A stretch of 64,000 nt of DNA from DAOUBP01 sp964513075 (GTDB lineage: Bacteria; Chloroflexota; Anaerolineae; CG2-30-64-16): contig CAZELR010000012.1 of the NCBI GenBank assembly GCA_964513075.1, positions 20,233 through 84,232 on the forward strand, in the 5' to 3' direction. Under the pieces are notes generated by a model. The model saw nothing but the letters and a program-made list of their open reading frames with translations. It had not been told where the DNA came from and made no database searches. This document shows, piece after piece, positions 19,578-29,423 of the stretch; position 1 is the first letter of the stretch; each line of letters starts with the position of its first letter. The position numbers and the translations under genes are program-made.

Positions 19578-19676
19578 CCCTGACGCTGTCAGAGCCTGAC
19601 ACCGTCAGGGCCTGACATCCGTCAGGGCCTGACATCCGTCAGAGCCTGACATCCGTCAGGGGCCTGACGCCTGATC
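19578..19676. repeat. Tandem array of about 17-base palindromes between the two pspA genes
   Basis: Five to six head-to-tail units of the form CCTGACATCCGTCAGGG, each a self-complementary CCTGAC...GTCAGG hairpin, run from 19578 to 19676 with small unit differences (16-18 bases). It fills most of the 166-base gap between the pspA paralogues. It could be an RNA processing or attenuation element lowering expression of downstream genes, or a simple repeat expansion. Confidence 0.8.
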
Positions 19677-19700
19677 CCTATTCTCTGGCGTCTATTCGCT

Positions 19701-20387
19701 TTACCCACTCTTGCCTAGGCCCAAGCGCGCCTTGCGAGCGCCCAGTTGCGCATCCAGCTCACCGCGATCCAGCAGATCATCCATTTGCTTGTCCAGGCTG
19801 GCTGAGCGCATCTCGCTCTCGGCCGAGGCACGATCCAGGCGTTGGCGGATGGCATCGGCCACGCGCGCCACGTCGGTATCGCCCACGCCGGCCAGGTCGT
19901 CCAGCGACTTGATCGTACGGGCTGTGATCTCTTTGGACTTGGCCAGCTCCAGCAGCGCCTCCAACTCCTCGCGTTCCTGCTTGATGGTGGTGAGCTTCGC
20001 CTCGAGCTTCAGTCGGGCGTCCATCAAGTTCTGGTATTCGCGTTGCATCTGTTCGAGTTGCTGCGCGTAGGTCTCCACCAGGCGCTGAGTGGAGTTGTAC
20101 TTGCTCTGTGCGGCTCGGGCTAAATCCTCTCGGCCTTCGCGCAGGAATAGATCGATGTTGCGGTCGAGCTCAATGGCCTTGGCCTGGAATTCCTCGTACT
20201 TGCGGCGAATGGTTTTGACGTTGCCGCCAACGGTCGCGGTTGCCTCTGATAGATCGTCCAGATTATCTTCCACTTCGCGAATGTACTGGCTAATGACCGC
20301 GATGGAGTTCTGTTTGAGAGCCTGGTCTACCAGCCAATGCAGGTTGGCCGAGATGAGTGTGTTGACCTTTTCCAGCAAGGATGCCAT
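19701..20387 (-). CDS. pspA: PspA/IM30 family protein, paralogue 1
   Basis: 228 residues with the same opening as paralogue 2 (MASLLEKVNTLISANLHWL), then continuous coiled coil and the conserved GVGDTDVARVADAI turn near residue 165. This is the phage-shock protein A / IM30 fold, used to protect the inner membrane under envelope stress and, in plants and cyanobacteria, to maintain thylakoids. A strong SD (GGGAGG) precedes the ATG at 20387. It is the first gene of the operon running to 13619. The C-terminal tail differs from paralogue 2, hinting at separate partners. Confidence 0.94.
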   Translation of the reverse strand: MASLLEKVNTLISANLHWLVDQALKQNSIAVISQYIREVEDNLDDLSEATATVGGNVKTIRRKYEEFQAKAIELDRNIDLFLREGREDLARAAQSKYNSTQRLVETYAQQLEQMQREYQNLMDARLKLEAKLTTIKQEREELEALLELAKSKEITARTIKSLDDLAGVGDTDVARVADAIRQRLDRASAESEMRSASLDKQMDDLLDRGELDAQLGARKARLGLGKSG

Positions 20388-20419
20388 GCGTTGCCTCCCG
20401 AGATAGGTTTGTGTGGTGT

Positions 20420-20453
20420 GAGAAACCCGGTTTCTCGTAGAAATCGGGTTTTT
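20420..20453. repeat. Dispersed palindrome AGAAACC...GGTTTCT, copy 2
   Basis: AGAAACCCGGTTTCT (20421-20435) is nearly self-complementary, and AAACCCG (20423-20429) can also pair with CGGGTTT (20445-20451). It lies just upstream of the pspA operon, within the transcript leader if the promoter is near 20.47 kb. Confidence 0.6.
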
Positions 20454-20583
20454 GCGACGATGATTCTAGACTTACAAATACTAACATAGTCGTGTCGCCA
20501 GCACTTGACGGGCAACCGACTAGTGCCTGACACGTGCAACTGCGGCACACATGCCGTGGCATACGTTTGGGTGCATAGGTCAT

Positions 20584-20638
20584 TCTGGGGACAGTGGAGC
20601 GCCCTTCGATGAGCTCAGGGTGCTCCACTGTCCCCAGA
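20584..20638. repeat. Perfect 17-bp inverted repeat, REP-like
   Basis: TCTGGGGACAGTGGAGC (20584-20600) and its exact complement (20622-20638) flank a 21-base loop that itself reads CCCTTCGATGAGCTCAGGG, close to a short palindrome widespread in bacterial intergenic DNA. It sits 30 bases past the stop of the ATPase/winged-helix gene and could end that transcript. Confidence 0.75.
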
Positions 20639-20669
20639 TGCTTAGCAAGCATGTTCCGCTGGGCGCGGC

Positions 20670-22064
20670 TTAGCTTTCGACCAGTTTGTATCCACGGCCA
20701 CGGATCGTTTGCACGTAATGAGGATTGGCGGGATCGGGCTCGATTTTTAGCCTGAGCCGGCTGACCAGTTTTTCGATGCGCGCATCATCCACTTCGTCGA
20801 TATATTCCTCGCCCCAGACCGCTTCGACCACTTCATACTTCGTGCAAATCTTGTCGATGCGGCCGTAGAGCAGCAGGAGCAGCCGGTATTCCAGGTTGGT
20901 CAGGGTGGGAATCTGCTGGCCGCGAATCCATACCTCGCCGCTGTCGGGATCGAGTCGGATGCCCTGCGGCTGCGGCCGTCGCGCTACGTGCTGACGTTGC
21001 ACGAACTCCGCCAGCGCGCGCGCGAAGATCCGTCGTTCGGCGCCATTGATCGTAATCAGTTGTTTGGCAATTACCGAATCCAGCCCATCCGCCGCCTCAA
21101 CTGCCTCGATCTCGGCGCCTCGGCCGATCGCCAGCAGCGCTTCCTGTTCGGCCTCGCTCAAGTCGGACCAGATCTTGCGGCATTCGGCCTGAATGTTCAG
21201 GTCTTGTGCCAGCATCTCTGCCGCGCGCCGGTGGATGATCCAGTTCTGTGAGGGCTCGCGCATCGGACGACCGGTGAGCAGGCCGAGGATGCGGCAGGTG
21301 GTTTCCAGCAGCGCAGGGTGTCCTCCCGACCAGACTCGCATGAAAGCGATATCTTCATCACTGAACGTGATTGACTCCTCATCGGCGAAGCGCGCGGCAA
21401 ACTGGCGAATTTCGGCCTCCTGGAGCATCGAAATGTAGTGCACGCGGTGCGTGAAGAGCTCGGCGAATTCGGCCACGTCCGAGTCTGTGCGGATTTGCCC
21501 CAAGCGCCGATTGGTGGCAGTGATATACGTCAGGCTGCTGGGGTGGCGGTCTTTGAGGGCGCGGAGGTTAAGAAAGACACGGCCATCGATGCCGCTGACT
21601 GGGCCGTCCACTTCGTCGAAGAGAAAGGTCACGCACTGGGGCAGTTGGTCACCAAGCGCCGACATCGCCTGAGCAAAGCGCAGAGGGATTTCGAATGCAC
21701 TGGCCGGCGCTACCAGGCTGGTGTAAGCGCGTTCTACCTGCCGTAGTATGTCGGAGTTGCTGTCCTGCTCGCGCAGCGCATCGATGGAACAGCGCAACAC
21801 CAGCTCATAGAATGCCTGGTCGCTCATCTCCAGCATTTGGTTGAAGTCGATGTAGACGAAAAGATAACCATCGGCGCCGCCCTGGTGGGCGCCTAAATAC
21901 TGCGCCTGCACCGCCGGATCGGCCAACGCTCGGAGGGTGGCGGATTTGCCGAGGTTGCTGACGCCGACGACCGAGAGACAGTCCCGCGCGCGGATCGCTT
22001 CAAACAGGCGCGTCAAATCGGCGTGCCGAGGCAGATAAACCCATTCACGAAGTTTCGGAGGCAT
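20670..22064 (-). CDS. ATPase with C-terminal OmpR-type winged helix, putative transcription regulator
   Basis: 464 residues from the ATG at 22064 (AGGGTG SD); an upstream TTG at 22091 is possible. The N-terminal half is a P-loop ATPase: VVGVSNLGKSAT near residues 31-42, Walker-B-like TFLFDEVDG near 150, and an ATNRRLG sensor-like stretch, similar to AAA/STAND-type modules. Residues about 370-464 form an OmpR/PhoB DNA-binding domain (LTNLEYRLLLLLYG, VEAVWGEEY, LRLKIEPDP, TIRGRGYKL). No receiver domain is present, so signalling would come through ATP binding or oligomerisation. It lies between secA and the pspA operon on the same strand, which makes it a candidate regulator of that operon. Confidence 0.85.
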   Translation of the reverse strand: MPPKLREWVYLPRHADLTRLFEAIRARDCLSVVGVSNLGKSATLRALADPAVQAQYLGAHQGGADGYLFVYIDFNQMLEMSDQAFYELVLRCSIDALREQDSNSDILRQVERAYTSLVAPASAFEIPLRFAQAMSALGDQLPQCVTFLFDEVDGPVSGIDGRVFLNLRALKDRHPSSLTYITATNRRLGQIRTDSDVAEFAELFTHRVHYISMLQEAEIRQFAARFADEESITFSDEDIAFMRVWSGGHPALLETTCRILGLLTGRPMREPSQNWIIHRRAAEMLAQDLNIQAECRKIWSDLSEAEQEALLAIGRGAEIEAVEAADGLDSVIAKQLITINGAERRIFARALAEFVQRQHVARRPQPQGIRLDPDSGEVWIRGQQIPTLTNLEYRLLLLLYGRIDKICTKYEVVEAVWGEEYIDEVDDARIEKLVSRLRLKIEPDPANPHYVQTIRGRGYKLVES

Positions 22065-22142
22065 GTTGCACCCTGTTGGAATGTACTGCAATGGTGCGCG
22101 CCATTTGTTGCCGCGCCATGCAGGGCACGTGAACTATGTTTT

Positions 22143-25121
<2,979 letters not shown>

Positions 25122-25162
25122 GGGTATAACTGCCTCACCAGATGGCGCCATACACGGTGCCA

Positions 25163-26152
25163 TCACTCCTTGAACAATTCACCTACCGAGCGTCCCTCGT
25201 GAATCCGCAGAATCACATCGGCCAGCAGCGGTGCGCTGGGTAGGATGTGCAGCTTGTCGCCGCTTCGTTGGCACTTGTTTCTGGAGATTGCTACGGTGTC
25301 GCTGACTACTACTTCGCTCAGCGCGCTATCCCGGATCCGTTCGGGTGCATCCCCAGAGAGTACGGCATGGGTAGCGCAGGCGAACACCTGTCGAGCACCT
25401 CGCAGGCTGACGTAGTTGGCCGCCTTCACCAGTGTGCCGCCAGTGTCAATTTCGTCATCGACAATGATCACATTCTGGTTGGTCACATCTCCGATCAGGT
25501 TGAGTTGCTCGGTCGACGTGCGCGTTGCTCGGTCACCATCCAGCGAGCGGCGCTTTTCGACGACAGCCAACGGCAGTGACAGCTTCTCCGCGAAGTTGCG
25601 CGCCCGGCGCAACGAGCCGATGTCCGGAGCCACGACTGTTGCGTCGGGTATCGGGTGCGTCCGGTAATGGTCTACGAATAGATCCAACGCGGGTATTTCG
25701 TCGCAGGCGATGGAGAAGAAGCCTTGAATCTGTTTGGCATGCAGGTCCACCGTGACCACGCGATCGGCGCCGGCCACCCCAATGAGGTCCGCCACAAGCC
25801 GGGCCGTAATGGGTACGCGCGGTTGGTCCTTTTTGTCGGTGCGGCCATAGCCGTAGTAGGGCACTACCGCGGTAATACGGCCGGCCGAGTCGCGCTGCAG
25901 CGTGTCGATGAAGATCAGCAACTCCATCAGATTGTCGTTGACCGGCGCGGAAGTGGGCTGAATCAGAAAAACATCTTTGCCCCGAACGCTTTCGTGCAAC
26001 CGTACAAAGGTGTTGCTATTGATGAACTGCTCGATGTCCGCGCCGCCCAACTGGGCCTTCAGATACGCAGCTATGGCGTCGGCCAGAGGACGATTAGCTG
26101 TGCCGGAGAAGACCATTAGATCGCCGTACATTTTTACCATGTGGGCATGCAT
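25163..26152 (-). CDS. prs: Ribose-phosphate pyrophosphokinase (PRPP synthase)
   Basis: 329 residues. It makes 5-phosphoribosyl 1-pyrophosphate from ribose 5-phosphate and ATP, the precursor for nucleotides, His and Trp. Seen: the SAPVNDNLMELL region, the flexible-loop neighbourhood PYYGYGRTDKKDQPR, VTVDLHAKQIQGFF with the metal-binding His, and the PRPP loop IIVDDEIDTGGTL. The start at 26152 is preferred since GGAG lies 7 bases upstream. An ATG at 26140 is also possible. Directly upstream of secA, so probably cotranscribed with it. Confidence 0.96.
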   Translation of the reverse strand: MHAHMVKMYGDLMVFSGTANRPLADAIAAYLKAQLGGADIEQFINSNTFVRLHESVRGKDVFLIQPTSAPVNDNLMELLIFIDTLQRDSAGRITAVVPYYGYGRTDKKDQPRVPITARLVADLIGVAGADRVVTVDLHAKQIQGFFSIACDEIPALDLFVDHYRTHPIPDATVVAPDIGSLRRARNFAEKLSLPLAVVEKRRSLDGDRATRTSTEQLNLIGDVTNQNVIIVDDEIDTGGTLVKAANYVSLRGARQVFACATHAVLSGDAPERIRDSALSEVVVSDTVAISRNKCQRSGDKLHILPSAPLLADVILRIHEGRSVGELFKE

Positions 26153-26199
26153 GCACGCACTCCGAAATGGACTAGATGTTTCATGCTGCGGCTGCGATT

Positions 26200-27243
26200 C
26201 TAGGAGCGTTCGATCCCGGGGTTTGCGATCACCCGCCGGTCACCGTATAGCTTCCGGTAGTACTCCTTGAACTCGCCAGACTTGATCTTGCTCCACCACC
26301 ACTCGTTGGCGACATACCAACGCGCAGTGGCGCGGAGCGCTTCTTCGTGGGAGTACGCAGGTTGCCAGCCCAGCGCCTTCAGCTTGTCCACGTTCAGGCA
26401 ATAGCGTCGATCATGGCCTGGCCGATCCTCAACGTGCTGGATCAGGCTCTTGGGCTTGCCCAGTTCATTCAGGAGGATCTCCACCATGACCAAGTTTTCC
26501 ATTTCGCCGCCGGTGCCCACGTTGTAGATTTCGCCTAGTTGGCCCTTGTGCAGCACCAGGTCGATACCGCTGCAGTGGTCCAAGACATGTTGATAGTCGC
26601 GGCGCTGCTTGCCGTCGCCGTACACCGGCAGTGAACGGTCCTCAAGCGCATTGGTGACAAAGAGCGGTACAACTTTCTCAGGGTATTGATAGGGCCCTAC
26701 GTTGTTGGCCCCGCGTGTGATCGTCACCGGCAGTCCATATGTGATGAAGTAGGCGATAGCCATCAGGTCACCGCTGGTCTTGCTGGCCGCGTATGGGCTG
26801 CGCGGCGCGACAGTGTCCGTTTCCAAAGAGCGGTGATCGCCGGCGATATGGCCATACACCTCATCGGTGCTGATCTGGTGATAGCGTTCCAGCTTAAATT
26901 GACGGGCTGCCTCCAGCAGCACATAAGTGCCGTAAACATCCGTTTTGATGAACGCGTCAGGATCCATGATCGAACGGTCTACGTGGGTTTCTGCCGCAAA
27001 GTTCACGATGGTATCGATAGCGTAGCCGCGAATGGCCTCGGACACGGCTACCGCGTCGCAGATATCCCCCTGCACGAAGCTGTAGCGGGGGTCGTCCCTG
27101 ACATTCAGCAGGTTGTCCAGGTTGCCTGCGTAGGTCAACTTGTCGTAGACCAGGATGTGGTAGTCCGGATACTTGTCCAGCATATAGTGAACGAAGTTCG
27201 AGCCGATGAATCCCGCGCCACCGGTGATCATGAGGTTTTGCAT
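26200..27243 (-). CDS. rfbB: dTDP-glucose 4,6-dehydratase
   Basis: 347 residues, extended SDR fold. N-terminal NAD site ITGGAGFIGSNF, catalytic STDEVYG and the YAASK motif are all present, together with AAETHVDRSI and the PYQYPEKVVPLF strand typical of RfbB. It converts dTDP-glucose to the 4-keto-6-deoxy sugar, first step towards dTDP-rhamnose and other deoxysugars. The other rhamnose genes (rfbA, rfbC, rfbD) are not in the window. An oddity is RGANNVGPYQY, where most RfbB read SNNYGPYQ. It follows the wzz and BY-kinase-like genes. Confidence 0.94.
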   Translation of the reverse strand: MQNLMITGGAGFIGSNFVHYMLDKYPDYHILVYDKLTYAGNLDNLLNVRDDPRYSFVQGDICDAVAVSEAIRGYAIDTIVNFAAETHVDRSIMDPDAFIKTDVYGTYVLLEAARQFKLERYHQISTDEVYGHIAGDHRSLETDTVAPRSPYAASKTSGDLMAIAYFITYGLPVTITRGANNVGPYQYPEKVVPLFVTNALEDRSLPVYGDGKQRRDYQHVLDHCSGIDLVLHKGQLGEIYNVGTGGEMENLVMVEILLNELGKPKSLIQHVEDRPGHDRRYCLNVDKLKALGWQPAYSHEEALRATARWYVANEWWWSKIKSGEFKEYYRKLYGDRRVIANPGIERS

Positions 27244-27293
27244 AAATGTGGTCCCTTTTTACCCTGGAGAATTTTCGTTATAGATGTCCGCTG

Positions 27294-27968
27294 TCAGCGG
27301 CCCAGGTATTTCCCAGTGTCCGCGTCGGGCGCGACATTTACCAAGGCAACGCCTACCACGCGCGCTCCTACTTGGGCCAACATTTCTTTGGCATGCTGGG
27401 CATCGTCACGCTTGGTTTGTCCGGCAGCGACGATGAGCAGCACGCCGTCCACCTGTGTGGCCAACTCGGCGGCGTCGGTTGCTACGGTCACAGGCGGCGC
27501 ATCCAATAGAACCACATCGGCCTCGTCCAGCAGACGGCTTAGTAGCTTGCTCATGGCGTGCGAGGCGAGCAAATCTGAGGGCACTGCAACCGCAGGGCCA
27601 CTGGTCAGCACTCGCAACCCCGGTATCTCGGTGTCTTGCAGCGGCAAGGCCTCATCGTCCACTTGCATCGCGGCGGTAGTCACGCCGGCTGTGTTGGCCA
27701 GGCCGAACAGGGTGTGCTGGGCGGGATGTCGCAAATCGCAATCGGCCAGAACGACCCGCGTGCCCACCTTGGCGTAAGCTACGGCCAGGTTTGCGACGAC
27801 GGCCGCCTTGTCGGCGGTGACAGCGCCGCCTGTGGCGCCCGTCGCGGCGACCAGCATGGTGCGCAGGGCGGACTCGCGGCCGGCCGACATCAGGTTAGCG
27901 CGTAATCGCCGGTAAGCCTCGGCGGCCTGTGAGGAGGGGTCTGTCAGGGTTATCAGGTTAGGTTTCAT
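27294..27968 (-). CDS. CpsD/CapB-type BY-kinase homologue with damaged Walker A
   Basis: 224 residues from the ATG at 27968 (MKPNLITL). The layout is that of the cytoplasmic tyrosine kinase partner of Wzz in capsule export: EAYRRLRANL activating helix, Walker A' LADCDLRHP, Walker B VVLLDAPPV. But the Walker A region reads GGAVTADKAAVVANLA, where relatives have GEGKT/S: the Gly before the conserved Lys is Asp and the Thr/Ser after it is Ala. The C-terminus has a single Tyr (GKYLGR) rather than the usual tyrosine cluster. It may be a catalytically weak or structural partner. Ends 50 bases before rfbB. Confidence 0.85.
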   Translation of the reverse strand: MKPNLITLTDPSSQAAEAYRRLRANLMSAGRESALRTMLVAATGATGGAVTADKAAVVANLAVAYAKVGTRVVLADCDLRHPAQHTLFGLANTAGVTTAAMQVDDEALPLQDTEIPGLRVLTSGPAVAVPSDLLASHAMSKLLSRLLDEADVVLLDAPPVTVATDAAELATQVDGVLLIVAAGQTKRDDAQHAKEMLAQVGARVVGVALVNVAPDADTGKYLGR

Positions 27969-28000
27969 GGCGGTGTGCCTCCGGTAACCATGCCGCGCGA

Positions 28001-28693
28001 TCATTTTTGGGCGGTCTGGCGCTGCTGACGCTGCGGCGCTGCTGGCGTCGGGATTGCGCCCATCACAGGGAGCCCCAGCGTACGCCGGACGTGTTCAGGG
28101 GTGGCCAGAATGTCCGCGGCCATCCATTCCAGGGCCAACACGATGAGCGCGCCGATGAGCGCACCCAGCGCAAGGCCGGCGATCAAGTTCATCTTCCAGT
28201 TGGGCCGGTAAAGCGGGGCATCGATGACGCTGTCCACCACCTTGACTTCGATGCGATTGTCCTTGTCCTGGGTCTCGTAGTAGGCGACTCGATCATCGAC
28301 GAACAGTCCGGCGACGGTTTTGGCGATATTTTTGGCGATCTCTGGGTCGGGGTCTTTGACGTCGACGCGGATGACAAAGGTGTCCGGCTCTGAGCTTACG
28401 GTGAGCTTCTCCAGTAGGTCATAAGAGCTCATATCGAGCCGGGCCGCAGCGATGACGCGGTTGGCCATATCGTGCGTGTTGATGTTGGTGACGAAGTTGC
28501 GAAGCAGATCCTTGGAGCTTTGATTTAAGCCCCAATCGGCCCGGGCCGGCACTGCGCTGATGCGGACCGTGGCGCGGTAGGTCTTGGTCTGCACTAAGCT
28601 CAGCCCGAAGGCGAGGGCCGCCGCAACCACCGCTGTTGCGACGATAATCCAACCATGGCGGCGCAGGATATCCAGGTAGGCGCGTAAATCCAT
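28001..28693 (-). CDS. Wzz/YveK-type polysaccharide chain-length determinant
   Basis: 230 residues from MDLRAYLDILRRHGW. Two membrane helices (about 15-36 and 172-195) flank an extracytoplasmic domain, the standard Wzz/PCP arrangement of the YveK (Gram-positive-like) subfamily, where the kinase is a separate protein. The proline-rich Wzz motif region near the second helix reads APLYRPNWKMNLIAGLALG. It controls glycan chain length together with the adjacent BY-kinase homologue. Start at 28693 is chosen on the family N-terminus; 12 further bases upstream are open. Confidence 0.9.
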   Translation of the reverse strand: MDLRAYLDILRRHGWIIVATAVVAAALAFGLSLVQTKTYRATVRISAVPARADWGLNQSSKDLLRNFVTNINTHDMANRVIAAARLDMSSYDLLEKLTVSSEPDTFVIRVDVKDPDPEIAKNIAKTVAGLFVDDRVAYYETQDKDNRIEVKVVDSVIDAPLYRPNWKMNLIAGLALGALIGALIVLALEWMAADILATPEHVRRTLGLPVMGAIPTPAAPQRQQRQTAQK

Positions 28694-28805
28694 AGTTACT
28701 CCCATTAAACATTAGTCAACGATAGCCGAGGACACGCCGCCCACCGCGGGGCGAGGCGCCCAGACACCAAGAGATCGCGCATCCCCACAGCAGGGAACAG
28801 CTTGC

Positions 28806-28834
28806 ATTCTACACTTAAACGGCCAAGCTGCCAA
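28806..28834 (-). promoter_or_regulatory. Promoter for wzz (minus)
   Basis: Read on the minus strand: TTGGCA (28834-28829), a 17-base spacer and TAGAAT (28811-28806), about 112 bases upstream of the wzz start. It is back-to-back with the plus-strand promoter for the thioesterase. Confidence 0.6.
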
Positions 28835-28841
28835 ACCTATG

Positions 28842-28870
28842 TTGACGCTTCCTGTGTCGGTGGGTAGAAT
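28842..28870 (+). promoter_or_regulatory. Promoter for the thioesterase gene (plus)
   Basis: TTGACG (28842-28847), 17-base spacer, TAGAAT (28865-28870): close to the sigma70 consensus. Its -35 box is only 7 bases from the -35 box of the divergent wzz promoter, so one bound regulator could control both. Confidence 0.65.
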
Positions 28871-28878
28871 CTAGGCAA

Positions 28879-28919
28879 ATTCATAAATCGGGTTTCTGCA
28901 AGAAACCCGATTTATGAAT
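28879..28919 (+). repeat. Perfect 19-bp hairpin in the thioesterase leader (dispersed palindrome, copy 3)
   Basis: ATTCATAAATCGGGTTTCT (28879-28897), loop GCA, and its exact complement (28901-28919). It starts about where transcription from the 28842-28870 promoter should begin and ends 7 bases before the SD. Wording (GGTTTCT/AGAAACC) matches the copies at 13.55 and 20.42 kb. There is no T-run after it, so it is not a standard terminator. Confidence 0.8.
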
Positions 28920-28940
28920 GCCACCCAAGGAGACGCTGCC

Positions 28941-29396
28941 ATGTCTGCTCTCGTTCCCGTCGCGGTACCCATTCAGCTTCGTTGGCGTGACCTGGATGCG
29001 CTGGCCCATGTCAACAACGCTGTCTACCTCAGTTACTTCGAGCTGGCGCGGTTAAGTTACATCCACGCTTTGTTGGGGCCGGGCGCGCTGACCGACCCGC
29101 AAACGACTCTGCCGGCAGATTTCCAGTTCATCTTGGCCGAGGTCAACATCCGCTACCGTTCGCCCGCCACCCTGGAGGACCGTCTCTCGATCGCTATCTG
29201 GGTGTCACAGGTGGGCCGCAAAAGCTTTGTGTTCGATTATCAGATCACTGATGAGCATACGGGCCGGTTAGTCGCCGAGGGGTGCAGCACTCAGGTATGG
29301 TATGACTACGCAGCCAGGGCAAGCCAGCCGGTGCCTGAGACGATCGTGTCGCGGATGGAGGCGTTGCAAGCAAGCCCGATTCCGCGCGCTGCCTGA
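28941..29396 (+). CDS. Acyl-CoA thioesterase, 4HBT hot-dog fold (YbgC/FcbC-like)
   Basis: 151 residues. The family signature RWRDLDALAHVNNAVYLSYF includes the catalytic Asp near residue 18, followed by a hot-dog-fold core with EVNIRYRSPATLEDRL and GRKSFVFDYQI. Such enzymes hydrolyse acyl-CoA thioesters in the cytosol. The start at 28941 is chosen because AAGGAG lies 9 bases upstream; an open frame extends further back but into the hairpin. Converges with the last glycosyltransferase gene, whose stop is 27 bases away. Confidence 0.9.
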   Translation: MSALVPVAVPIQLRWRDLDALAHVNNAVYLSYFELARLSYIHALLGPGALTDPQTTLPADFQFILAEVNIRYRSPATLEDRLSIAIWVSQVGRKSFVFDYQITDEHTGRLVAEGCSTQVWYDYAARASQPVPETIVSRMEALQASPIPRAA

Positions 29397-29423
29397 GTGG
29401 GTTTTCGCTTCCTGTAATGAGAC

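Noticed and set aside
19578..19676. CRISPR array.
   Set aside because: Units are 16-18-base palindromes placed end to end without spacers, and there are no cas genes.
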